Program-made: the position numbers and the translations under genes
Assembly (NCBI RefSeq): GCF_048569485.1
Contig: NC_134357.1
Span: 111,212,744 to 111,276,743, forward strand
Length of the DNA: 64,000 nt
Reading direction: 5' to 3'
Source: Anomaloglossus baeobatrachus
Lineage: Eukaryota > Chordata > Amphibia > Anura > Aromobatidae
The notes under the pieces: generated by a model
The model's database searches: none
Told to the model about the DNA's origin: nothing
The model's input: only the letters and a program-made list of their open reading frames with translations
Shown: piece after piece, positions 54,295 to 63,874 of the stretch
Layout: each line of letters starts with the position of its first letter
Numbering within the stretch: the first letter of the stretch is position 1

Positions 54295-54886
54295 TTCACT
54301 GAGGGCAATCAATCATTTTTCAACTGGCTAACACGGTACCAAAACTTTTAACTATGTGTTTTGTGGCGTGAGTGGTTCTAACACTGTATTTCTTATGAGA
54401 TGGGGAAGGTTAAAATTATGTATGATTTTATACCACTATAATCCGTAATAATAAACTTGCTTTTTTTCTTTGTGCAACTTCGTTTGCTCGGCTGCCTGTA
54501 TTTCAACCAACTTTATTGAGACAAAAACACGTGCATCAGAAAACTCATGTAACAAAAAGCAGACACAAAAATGCAAAGAAAAACTGCAAGTAAACGAAAG
54601 TGTGAAATTGGTGCAGAAATTCTGCAGCATCAAAAACTCAAGAAACACTGATGGTGGGAACGCAGACTTAATCCCATCCACTTTGCTTGCACTGTAAAAT
54701 GCTGCGTTTCTGCCGCAGTGAAAACAGGCAGCATTAAAAGCGTGAGTAATACTCAGCGTGGGCCCGTACCCGAAATCTAAACGAACTAACACTATAAGGG
54801 TATGTGTACAATAAGCTACTTTGAAAAGTAGCACAAAAAGTTGACCCTGCTGGGCTGCACAAAAATCTTCTGACCCCCTTCATTAA

Positions 54887-56214
54887 AGGGAGCTAACCAG
54901 CGGGATTTTGCTGTATGAGGTAAAGGCAGTGCCATACTGATACTAGGATACTGAATCCAGGCAGAACTGTTGTAGAAATATCGGATGCTTGGTTACAGAA
55001 ATATATTTAATCAAAATTGCAGAAATTCATTGCAATTTGACAGGCGCAACGGGGGCTGGTCTTTGTGGGTCTGGTCCTCACTGTAAAGTCCTCCTACATC
55101 TTGTATTGCATGAGCTCTCTGTTTCTTATTGCTCCATGCATCCATTGCAGCTGTTGGCGGCACATGAACATTGGCGATGGTAATGATGTTTTCATTAAAA
55201 TGGCGCCTGAGTACACGCATGTGCATAATGCGATCTCCAGTGCCGTTTTATTGAAGACACTGTAGAGAAGACTGAGTGGAATCGGCACGTGCGCAGATGT
55301 AGAAAAAGAAAAAAATCTACACGCCAATGCCGCTCATAATCTTCTCCAAAATATCTTCAATAAAATGGCGCCGGAGATTGTGGTTCCAGCGCCATTTTCA
55401 TGAAGATAGCAGCAATGGTGGTGTGGGGAGATATTCAATATGGAACAGAGGGCATTCAGGAGGAGAACTTTTTGTCGAGGGCCCGCCCCACAAAGGCCCG
55501 CCGCACAATGCACACACCTATCAAAGTGCAGTGTATTTCTGGAACTTTGATTCACTTTGAAGCGGTTTACCCATATTTATTACTGGCCACAATGATATTA
55601 TGTTGAAAAACAAGGTTTCTCTCAAATACCTTGTGTTACCAATAGTGTCTGTGAGCGGAGCTATTGCAGTCCGCTCTTCCCCATCGCCTGACCCCCGGGC
55701 TCCATGACCTCCCGGCTCCGATGTCACGTCAACTTTCTACTGACCTGAAATCACCACGGCCGGCCCCAGTCTCCGTGAGTGACTGGGCTGTGGGCAGAGT
55801 TTCACCGCTCATCACAGCCCAGCGTCCCTCCTGCTTGTGCACTCTGCAGTGAAGGAGGAGTGAGCAGGGAGGTGCTGCGAGGTGACGCTGGTCTGTGAAG
55901 ACTGGGTACGGCCGTGGTGATGTCAGGTGAGCAGGAAGTTGACGTGACATCACCGGATCCCCGAGGTCAGGCAATGGGGAAGAGCAAACCACAATAGCGC
56001 CGCTCACAAGCAGATTGGCAACACAAGGTATTTGAGAGAAACCTTGTTTCTCAACATATTGATGTGACCAGTAATGAACATGGGTGAACCACCCCTTTAA
56101 AGATATTTCAGCAACCAATCTCTGAATAAAAGGTATGCCCGGATTCAGCATCTTACTGCCTGTATAGCACTGCCTTTACTTCACATAGCAAAATCCTGGT
56201 GGCTAATTCCCTTG
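54887..56214. mobile_element. TTAA-type MITE, split by another MITE
   Basis: TTAA at 54883-54886 precedes AGGGAGCTAACCAGCGGGAT. The inverse, ATCCTGGTGGCTAATTCCCT, closes the element at about 56212. Sub-terminal TAAAGGCAGTG and GATACTGAATCCAGGC also pair. The right-hand interior holds the separate palindrome at 55556-56100. Confidence 0.65.
55556..56100. mobile_element. Palindromic MITE nested in 54887-56214
   Basis: Arms of about 85 bp: AGCGGTTTACCCATATTTAT with TTGTTTTTCAACATAATATC-type pairing, and CAAGGTTTCTCTCAAATACC (55610) against GGTATTTGAGAGAAACCTTG (56028). A second stem uses TCACGTCAACTTTCTACTG and its inverse near 55930. Confidence 0.75.
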
Positions 56215-56511
56215 AAATTCATGAGGCGCTGTGCTGCTCCTTACGGCACTAATATTACTCGTCTGGAGGCGCCAGCGTGTCGTCACCTATGGATCACATG
56301 CCTTGCACTCCACCTTGTCTTTCAATAGTCTCAGGATTTTTCCTTAGGATTTTGGAATAGAAACTGAGCAGAGAATCCAAGCTTGTGAAGAGCTTTTGAG
56401 TTCTGATGAAGATTTTTATAGTTTCTATTGCAGGAACCCTTCATAATACTGTGTGCACATAGCTGAAGAATAACTAGGAAGAGCTGCGATTTTTCCCACT
56501 GCTCCACCTTA

Positions 56512-56830
56512 GGCCCTGTGTGCACACTGCGGTTTTGCTGCATGAATTGCTGCAGAAAATGTTCATAACCTTTCTGCAGTCATTCTCCAGCAAAACCTAT
56601 GTAAAAAAAAAATGGTGTGCGCACACTGCGTTTTTCCCCCTACAGGTTTTGCTGCAGAATTTCTGCAGCAAAAAGAATGAGCATGTCACTTGCTGTTTTG
56701 CCATAGATAATGGTAAAAAAACATAGGGATCAATCCGCGGAGAAACTGCGGCAGAACCACGACAAAACAGGCGCGGTATTCTGCCAGAGAGTGCGTTTTA
56801 TCTTAAGAAAAGTCCATTTTCTGTTGCGCA
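56512..56830. mobile_element. Harbinger-like MITE, left end fragment
   Basis: TTA then GGCCCTGTGTGCACACTGCG at 56509-56531, followed by repeats of GTTTTGCTGCAGAATT..CTGCAG. The right terminus is not found. Confidence 0.45.
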
Positions 56831-56939
56831 CATTATTATATTGAGCTTTCTCACACTCCAGCTCCATGCCTATGCCCCCATATCAGACCGTTGTCACATC
56901 ACTTATACAGGAGACCCGTATGTGGCTGCGCAGACACTG

Positions 56940-57127
56940 CAGTTATATCGCCCCCTGTAGACAGAACGTAGAGCTGCAGTTCCGCTTGCTGCCGGCAGGT
57001 GGCGCTGCCACATATCCGCTCTGCTCGGTCCTCTCTAGCCCGCAGCTGCTCTCTATGTGCGGCCGCACTTCCTGTGCTCACACGTGTGTAGTGGAGCTGA
57101 GGACGCGTCTCCCGGGTCGCAGCCGCC
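56940..57127 (+). promoter_or_regulatory. NOC3L: NOC3L promoter / 5' UTR region
   Basis: GC-rich and TATA-less. CCGGCAGGTGGCGC (56992-57005) fits the CTCF core consensus at every degenerate position apart from the usual A at position 3. A weaker opposite-strand match, CAGGGGGCGA, is at 56948-56957. ACTTCCTGT (57067-57075) is a good ETS/GABP site, common in housekeeping and ribosome-biogenesis promoters. The start site is not determined. Confidence 0.6.
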
Positions 57128-57136
57128 ATGAAGCCG
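57128..57136 (+). CDS. NOC3L: NOC3L coding exon 1 (Met-Lys-Pro)
   Basis: GCAGCCGCCATGAAGCCG then a GTGAGT donor. The ATG has a near-ideal Kozak context (GCCGCCATGA). It encodes only Met-Lys-Pro before the splice, which agrees with the vertebrate protein start MKxRR. It is too short to be found as an open frame and was located from the exon 2 reading and the donor. Confidence 0.85.
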
Positions 57137-57413
57137 GTGAGTGGCTGCTGTGTCTCCGGTTCTGCCATGTAAAGTGCAGGCAGTGTCTCTGTGCACCAGG
57201 CTGACGTGCGCGCATGGACTGTGCCTGCCTGTTATCAGCTGTTCTGCACTGACTGTTCTGTAAGGGGGAGAGGCTGCTCTCCAGTTATTGTGGAAATCCC
57301 ACTGTGTCCTGTAGGCTTCCAGGGCATGCTGAGACTTGTAGTTTTGTAGTAGGAGGCTCGTGCTGTCATGTCTCTGATGCTCAGTGATCCCATATATGTG
57401 CGGAGGTGTATAC

Positions 57414-57820
57414 GGCAGAGGGTGAGGCTGCGCAGCGGCAGAGGGTGAGGCTGCGCAGCGGCAGAGGGTGAGGCTGCGCAGCGGCAGAGGGTGAGGCTGC
57501 GCAGCGGCAGAGGGTGAGGCTGCGCAGCGGCAGAGGGTGAGGCTGCGCAGCGGCAGAGGGTGAGGCTGCGCAGCGGCAGAGGGTGAGGCTGCGCAGCGGC
57601 AGAGGGTGAGGCTGCGCAGCGGCAGAGGGTGAGGCTGCGCAGCGGCAGAGGGTGACGCAGCGGCAGAGGGTGACGCCGCGGCAGAGGGTGACGCCGCGGC
57701 AGAGGGTGACGCCGCGGCAGAGGGTGACGCCGCGGCAGAGGGTGACGCCGCGGCAGAGGGTGACGCTGCGTAGCGGCAGAGGGTGACGCTGCGCAGAGGT
57801 AGAGGGTGACGCTGCGCAGC
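57414..57820. repeat. 23-bp / 18-bp minisatellite in NOC3L intron 1
   Basis: About ten 23-bp units GAGGGTGAGGCTGCGCAGCG plus GCA at 57414-57650, then about six 18-bp units GCAGAGGGTGACGCCGCG at 57655-57770, then degenerate units. The array begins within 300 bp of exon 1. A 226-codon minus-strand frame across it reflects the repeat. Confidence 0.95.
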
Positions 57821-57825
57821 CGTCC

Positions 57826-57960
57826 CAACCTACAATAATAATTATTCACATATAGCGCCAGCATATTCTGCAGCACTTTGCAAACATCAGTAGCACTGTC
57901 ACCTTTGGGGATCACACTCTAAGATCTGTTAGTATGTGTCTTTGCAGTGTGGGAGGAAAC
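57826..57960. repeat. L2-tail / SINE-like dispersed repeat
   Basis: AATAATAATTATTCACATAT then AGCGCCAGCATATTCTGCAG..ACTTTGCA and GTGTGGGAGGAAACCGG. Same repeat as 22205-22400. Confidence 0.65.
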
Positions 57961-58325
57961 CGGCCTCGACATAAAGTCCATGGGCAAATGCCGCGTCGTT
58001 CCTCAAATATAATTATAGTGACCAGTAGTCTTATCCAAAGGCAAAACTAATCAGTGTGAATGTCATGGTGGCACGAGCTCTCCTGCTGCCCCTTTGTCCG
58101 TATGGCTGCAGTGGGCTGTCACATTGATATGTGACCACTGCAGTCAATCACTGGGCTCAGCAGTCTGGTACCATCGACATCAGTCCTTTCCATACTAGCA
58201 GGACATGTGAATGATTCAATGCCATAAAGCTCCCTGTTTGAGTGCAGGGGACAGGCCATGAGATTTTTGGCCTCAGATTCGTCAACCTGTATTAATTTCT
58301 CTTGTGATCTGTCGTCTTTTTCTAG

Positions 58326-58530
58326 AGAAGACATCGTAAGCAAGCTCCAAGCTTCCGCAAGCTCCTGAAGACCAGCAAAGTAAAACTTCACAACAAGCTA
58401 AAGAATAAGCAATTTAAGCAGGAGAGTTCAGCGAAGAAACGCAGGAAAGAGCAGAAGAAGCTCCGCCAAGCTGTGCGAGATGTTTCCTCCAAAGTGCCAA
58501 AACCCCTGGAGGAAGTTAAGAAGCCACAAG
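58326..58530 (+). CDS. NOC3L: NOC3L coding exon 2
   Basis: A 205-nt exon, TTTTTCTAG acceptor ending at 58325 and GTACTG donor at 58531. It encodes [20 protein letters not shown], then [20 protein letters not shown] and [19 protein letters not shown], a strongly basic N-terminus that fits nucleolar targeting and matches vertebrate NOC3L. NOC3L acts with NOC2L in late nucleolar and nucleoplasmic steps of the 60S pre-ribosome; the yeast homologue Noc3 also has a role in replication licensing. The exon ends in phase 1. Confidence 0.95.
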
Positions 58531-58940
58531 GTACTGGCGGCTGGAGACCGTTAACTTACTGGGAAAACGTGTAAATCCCTATACAGGGCATAAAAAAAGT
58601 CTCACATTTTTGGAAAAGCTGTATTTGGAATGATTTGCAACTTTTTTCATTTTTGCGCCAACCTTGTTACTATTATAAAGAGAGAGCAGGACCAACCACT
58701 GCACGACGGATTGGGGTAAATTATCAGCCAGCTCATTGCTGGCAAACAGACCAAAGATGCACCACATTTATTATGAGGTGTGCGCCTCTTTGGGAATGTA
58801 GCTCATCTTGGGGGATGTTTTATTTAAGCTTGGCATATAAACTCCAATTACAGCTCAAAATATTCTAACAGTCATTTACAGCGAAAAAAAGAGGGCATTC
58901 CGGAGAAAGCCTTAGTAATAATGTTTAAGTTGGTACGTAT
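58531..58940. other. NOC3L intron 2, start; nothing recognised
   Basis: No gene or named repeat before the MITE at 58944. Confidence 0.4.
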
Positions 58941-58943
58941 TAA

Positions 58944-59375
58944 AGGGGTTGTCCACTACTCTGTCAATCCTTTAGTCTGAGTGTTTGCCCTGTTAAAATA
59001 AAATGACTTCTACTCACCTTCGGCACCGTTCCGGCAGTGTCAGCACTTGCTCTCCCGGGGCTCACGTGAGATTGTTACGTCATGCGAGCCCTGTGTCCAA
59101 TCGCCCTCCGACTTCACTTTTCCGGCTTTTGGATACATAAATGGGAAGTGAGTGGCCACAGCTCTGACTGCCCCCTTCATGTTTGATGTGTCTGAAGGCG
59201 GAGAGAGTGAAGCCGGTGGTGATTGGGCACAGGGCTCGCGTGACATAACCTTACGTGAACCCCAAGAGAGTGAATACTGACACCACTGGAACGGCACCGG
59301 AGGCGAGTATAGGTGTTTTTATATTAACGAGGGCAAACACGTAGATTGAGAAGAGGTTGTCCGAGTAGATCCCCT
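58944..59375. mobile_element. T2-like palindromic MITE
   Basis: TTAA (58940-58943) then AGGGGTTGTCCACTACTC; at the right, GGTTGTCCGAGTAGATCCCC then TTTAAA (TTAA 59376-59379). Arms pair CACGTGAGATTGTTACGTCA and AGGGCTCGCGTGACATAACC-type sequences across a loop with a repeated GATTGGGCACAGG. Confidence 0.7.
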
Positions 59376-59379
59376 TTAA

Positions 59380-60061
59380 AGTGAACTTGTCAGCTGCAAT
59401 ATAACCACGAGCAGTTCTGGGTGCATATTTCTAATCCCTGCCTAACCGTCCCTGTATACACTAGCATAGATATAGAGATCTTTAGAAAAATTATTTCTAA
59501 AGATCTCGTATATTATGCTAATGAGCGCAGGAACTAGTCCCAAGGGTGTTATAGCCCCTGATTAGTCCGTCCTCCTAGCATGTTACATCCACAGGGGCGT
59601 GCAAATATGCTTTTCAATGCAGCCACCAGCGGTGCCGTGTGTTCCTGTGTTCGCTGTGACCGCGCTTCTGAATGCCGGGCATTTCCAGTCATGCGCAGTA
59701 TGAAGCCGGGTGTACGCATCTTTGCTTCAGAGAGGTCTACTGCGCATGACTGGAAGTGCTGGGCATTTAGAAGCGCGAACACAGGTACATGTGGTACAGC
59801 TGGTGACGCTGCATTGAATAGCATGTTGGTACACCCCTGTGGGCTTGCTAACATGCTTAGAGGATGGACTAGTCAGGGGACGTAACGCCCTGGGACTAGT
59901 TCCTGCGCTCATTAGCCTAAGATAAAAAATCTTTAGAAATACGTTTTCTAAAGATCCCATTATCTATGCTAGTATATACAGGGACGGTTAGGCAGGGATT
60001 AGCAATATGTACCCAGAACTGCTCGTGGTTCTGGGTGCATATTGCACCAGACAGTTTCACT
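59380..60061. mobile_element. T2-like palindromic MITE sharing a TTAA with its neighbour
   Basis: It starts AGTGAACTTGTCAGCTGCAA directly after TTAA 59376-59379 and ends ACCAGACAGTTTCACT before TTAA 60062-60065. Long arms include GAGCGCAGGAACTAGTCCCA and its inverse, and AATCCCTGCCTAACCGTCCC with its inverse. The right arm carries an extra small palindrome, CCAGAACTGCTCGTGGTTCTGG (first 20 bases are the core). Confidence 0.75.
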
Positions 60062-60747
60062 TTAATGCTCAGGTGTATGAGGTAGTAGGAAGAGATCGCT
60101 GTCAGTCCAAGGAGCATTCGACCTATCATTATCTAAGGTTTCTGTGTGTCAACCCCCTTTTAGTAAAACAAGGAAGCCGTGGAGACACCATCACATGTTT
60201 CTCAACGCTGGCAGGAAACTAGCCAGGTCTTTCACCGGGAAGGAACAACCACGGGAAGGGCAGTCTCCAGTCAAGGAAACCACCTATACCAAAACATGGT
60301 ATCCATCCACAGACAGCTGTTTTGGGGTATTTGCCCCTCATCAGTGTGGAGTAGGAAACTGGCTAGTGGGAGCAATGCCTATTAGAGGACTACATAGGTA
60401 AGGATGGTTGACCTCGGGGATTATCCTTACCTATGTAACCCCCTTTTAGTGTCTGTTATATTAAAGGGTTTGTACCAAAATGTCAAATTATTCATTATCC
60501 TCAAGATCCTGTTCATGAGGGGGGTTCAACCACTGGATCTCCCAGCGATCCTAAGAATGGAGATCTAAAGAACCCCTTTTGAATGGCTCTGTGGTCAACC
60601 GTGTGCACCCCTGATCCATTCATTCTCAATGGCAGCAATGGAACTGGTCGATAGATGATAACGTCACATCTTAGCACAAAGCTACAAATCCTTATAAACT
60701 CGAGTTTCTTGTATGGAAACCTTTTTTTCTTACATTTTCCATTTTAG
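60062..60747. other. NOC3L intron 2, end; diffuse repeats
   Basis: 60290-60430 has an inverted pair around CATAGGTAAGGAT / ATCCTTACCTATG, and 60465-60640 resembles a degenerate amphibian repeat. No gene. Confidence 0.4.
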
Positions 60748-60871
60748 TTAATGAAGAGGAGGAGTTGGATGAGGAATCCCTGCCCTTGGACATGATAGAT
60801 GAAGATGACCTACAGCTAATGCGAGAAATGGCTCAGCGGGCATCGTTTATAACCAGGGATCTCTCCTCCAG
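60748..60871 (+). CDS. NOC3L: NOC3L coding exon 3
   Basis: A 124-nt exon with CATTTTAG acceptor and GTACGG donor. It encodes [20 protein letters not shown] (the first codon shared with exon 2), then [20 protein letters not shown] and part of a Ser codon. The acidic stretch followed by [14 protein letters not shown] is a NOC3L hallmark. Confidence 0.95.
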
Positions 60872-61676
60872 GTACGGGGCTTCTAGTCTAACAGAATTCT
60901 GGGAAACTTCTCATTGTGAGTCTAAATGTAGCTTGTTCCCATTAAACATGACCTAAAAGTCCTTGCAATATTGTGACATCAGTAATAAGACAATGTCATG
61001 TTTAAAATTGATTCCTGTAGTTTACTGTGAAAAATAAACTTCATCTGTATAGAATCGTTACTTATTCAAAAGTGAGCGACCAGGAGAAGGTAACACGGGA
61101 GAGAAGCTGCAGGGAAAGCAAACCCAGCAAATATTTTTGCCCAGCAATGATCAGGGGGGATTTATCAGTTTGTTCCCCATTTTCCGTTTTGTTGGCAGCA
61201 AACTCTTGTATACATGGAGGGGGGGAGGACAATGCAGATATAGGTAATATGTAGTCCACAAAACATGTGATCAGCTATTTTGTCGGCAGATTGATTGGCA
61301 TGTCATAGCAGCCTCCGCTTTTGCCCATATCAGCCATGTGTCTCCGGTCTTTCCACAGTTTCCCTGCACCATCGTGTAGACTAGGGATACATGGCAAAAG
61401 GTGTCGTAGTGACATTGGAAGTAATTTCTTGTGGTGTTGCGTTGACCTGTAACATATTGCTACAGTCACATATTTTTCCAAAGCTATTGGATTTTCAGTA
61501 CCTATTTGAAAATTGGACTTCACACACTTACCATAGACTTCACTGCAAATCACATGCGACCTGGCCATTTTATTTACAGCAGAATCACATCTCTATAATA
61601 GTCTTGCAACAGTAAGTCGCACAAATATGATTTGTTGGACTGCTGTCGCACGACGCGTGTTGCCGTGTTCCTCAGC
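60872..61676. other. NOC3L intron 3, first part; nothing recognised
   Basis: No repeat or gene I can support. Confidence 0.4.
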
Positions 61677-61681
61677 CTAAA

Positions 61682-62232
61682 GGCTGCTTTACACATTACA
61701 ATTTATCGTGCAATCGCGTTTGCGATCGCACCTGCCCCCATTGTTTGTGCGGCACGGGCAATTTCTTGCCCGTGTCGCACAATGTTGTAACCCCCCCCCC
61801 GTCACACGCACTTACCTTTCCAAACGACCTCGCTGTGGGCGGCGAACATCCACTTCCTGAAGGGAGAGGGACGTTTGGCGTCACAGCAATGTCACACAGC
61901 GGCCGGCCAATAGAAGCAGAGGGGCGGAGAGCGGAGATGAGCGGGACGTAAACATCCCGCCCACCTCCTTCCTTCAGCATTGACGCAGGTAAGCTGTGTT
62001 CATCGTTCCCGGGGTGTCACACGGAGCGATGTGTGCTGCCCCGGGGACAATGAACAACAGGACGTTCGATTTTTAGAAAATGAGCGACGTGTCAACGATG
62101 AACGAGAAGGTGAGTATTTCTGCTCGTTCATAGCTGTCACATGCTACGATATCACTAACGATGCCGGATGTGCGTCACTTACGACGTGACCCCGCCGACA
62201 TCTCGTTAAATATATCGTAGTATGTAAAGCCC
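61682..62232. mobile_element. MITE with GCTTTACA termini
   Basis: The left GGCTGCTTTACACATTACAA and the inverse of the right end, GCGGGCTTTACATACTACGA, are related. The flanks CCTAAA and TTTAGG mirror each other. GGCYGCTTTACAC ends recur in amphibian non-autonomous DNA elements. Confidence 0.55.
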
Positions 62233-62238
62233 GCTTTA

Positions 62239-62438
62239 GGCTTGAGTCTCACACTTGCGAGTGACTTAGGCGAGTCTCGAATCTCGTCACCCAGCACAGC
62301 CTGCTGTTCACCGGACAGGTGCAGGTCTGCTGCACAGAAATAGATGCAGCTGACCAGCTCCTGTCCGGAGAGCGGCAGGCTTTGCCGGGTGATACGATGC
62401 GAGACTAGCTCAAGTCACTCACAAGTGGGACTCCGGCC
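62239..62438. mobile_element. Small Harbinger-like palindromic MITE
   Basis: GGCTTGAGTCTCACACTTGC at the left and CACAAGTGGGACTCCGGCC at the right, next to TTA and TAA. The arms extend through GAGTGACTTAGGCGAGTCTC and its inverse. It begins within a few bases of the end of the preceding MITE. Confidence 0.65.
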
Positions 62439-62665
62439 TAAGCTTTGCAAGTGAACGGCTGTTTTCCTGCAAAATTAGGTGAACGAGCTTACTAACTTTT
62501 ACGTGCACATAGTGGCTTAGGGCTACTACAGATTAAAGCCGAAGCGTGACTGCTGCGTGTGAACACAGCCTGAATGTTTGGTCATCCGATCAGCCCATGT
62601 AGCAGAACTTTGCTCCTGTGTAACTGAATGATGAGAGAATTTTTCACACTGTTCTCATTTATTAG

Positions 62666-62823
62666 TGAACCTGTTCATGCCGCCAAACGAAAACGGGACA
62701 GTGTGATTGACAAGTATGAGAAGACGCCCCGGCGCATGAAGTTTGAACCCGAAAAAGAAGTGATTCATCTTCTGCCCATCAAAGATAAAAGTGGAATTAT
62801 TCCCCAGAGTATGGAGAAGCCAG
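62666..62823 (+). CDS. NOC3L: NOC3L coding exon 4
   Basis: A 158-nt exon with TTTATTAG acceptor and GTAGCT donor. It encodes the end of the shared Ser codon, [20 protein letters not shown] and [20 protein letters not shown], then SMEKP and one base of the next codon, matching vertebrate NOC3L. With exons 1 to 3 this gives about 165 residues of a protein of about 800; the rest lies right of the window. Confidence 0.95.
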
Positions 62824-63117
62824 GTAGCTGCACAATTATATTTTTTTTAAGTAATGTAAGTAGGGTTAATTTAGGCCAGGTCTGCACAGTGTCACACGAG
62901 TGGCCGTACAATAGTGGATTACCCAGAGTGTATCACTACATCACTAAGTGGAAAAAGAAAAGATACTTCTCAGCCAATCACAATCAGAAGCGCCGAGTAC
63001 CTTGAAGGTAGAGCTGCACAGATACAAAGACTCCAGCTGTGTACTGGGTGGAACGATGAGGTAGGAAAGGAAATCCAGCCGTCCCATTGAAAAAATATAA
63101 TGTTTATTATGAAAAGA
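62824..63117. other. NOC3L intron 4, start; nothing recognised
   Basis: No gene beyond exon 4 is found in the window. Confidence 0.4.
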
Positions 63118-63500
63118 AACAAACATGATGAACATAAACAGGAAAATGTAAGATTAAAAATACATAAAGATGACGCGTTTGGATCGTACTGGTTTTTGGT
63201 CACATCATATACCTTGTGTCAGATAACAAGGCCTGCAACATTTCCCACTTAATTCTCTGCTTATGTTAAATACAATAACATAAACTTACACTTTACATTA
63301 CAACACTATCAAACCAGAGTCCCGTTTTTGGAAATCTACATTATGGGGACAGTGTATGTTGCGTAATCACTAAATGTCCTTTGAGTCGGTGCTATCTAAC
63401 ATAATATATGGTATGAATAAGGACCAATGTGGTCCGAAACGCATCCTCATCATGTATTTTTAATCTCACGTTTTCCTTTTCATGTTCATCATGTTTTTTT
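63118..63500. repeat. Inverted repeat, ~75-bp arms, 'GAAACGC' repeat type
   Basis: CAAACATGATGAACATAAAC..AAAATGTAAGATTAAAAATA..GATGACGCGTTTGGATC pairs with GGTCCGAAACGCATCCTCAT..TATTTTTAATCTCACGTTTT..GTTCATCATG (63430-63495). It is a dispersed hairpin-forming repeat of the type also seen at 46332. Confidence 0.7.
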
Positions 63501-63532
63501 TTAATTTTTTCATAATAAAGTTATCTTTTTAA

Positions 63533-63805
63533 CACTAGAAGTCCCAGAGAGGGGTCATTTAACATTTCTACCTTTTGGAACCCAAAGACCAGTCGAATGA
63601 CCTGAAGGATTTTATCTAACATCCTATAATCACAAGACAATTGCCCCCTGCAGATTCCTCAGGCCACTAGAAGTCCCAGAAAGGCCACATTTACAAATGA
63701 AAGGATGCTAATTGGAGCCATCGGAGTTGTCAGTTTAGACTAAGGGTCATTTGACCCTCTTTCGGGACTTCAGGGGGGAGCTAGAAATTTCTGGGACTTC
63801 TAGTG
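63533..63805. mobile_element. TTAA-flanked MITE (CACTAGAAGTCCCAG ends)
   Basis: TTAA at 63529-63532 and 63806-63809; CACTAGAAGTCCCAGAGAGG at the left and AATTTCTGGGACTTCTAGTG at the right. An extra internal copy of the terminus is at 63664. It could be piggyBac-class. Confidence 0.75.
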
Positions 63806-63874
63806 TTAATGGGATTGCTGGATTGCCTTTCCCACCTTATTGCTACTTTAATAGTTCTCTACTTGGCAAAAAAT

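Noticed and set aside
57235-57915. 226-codon minus-strand frame
   Set aside because: It reads through the NOC3L intron 1 minisatellite; period and peptide follow the repeat.
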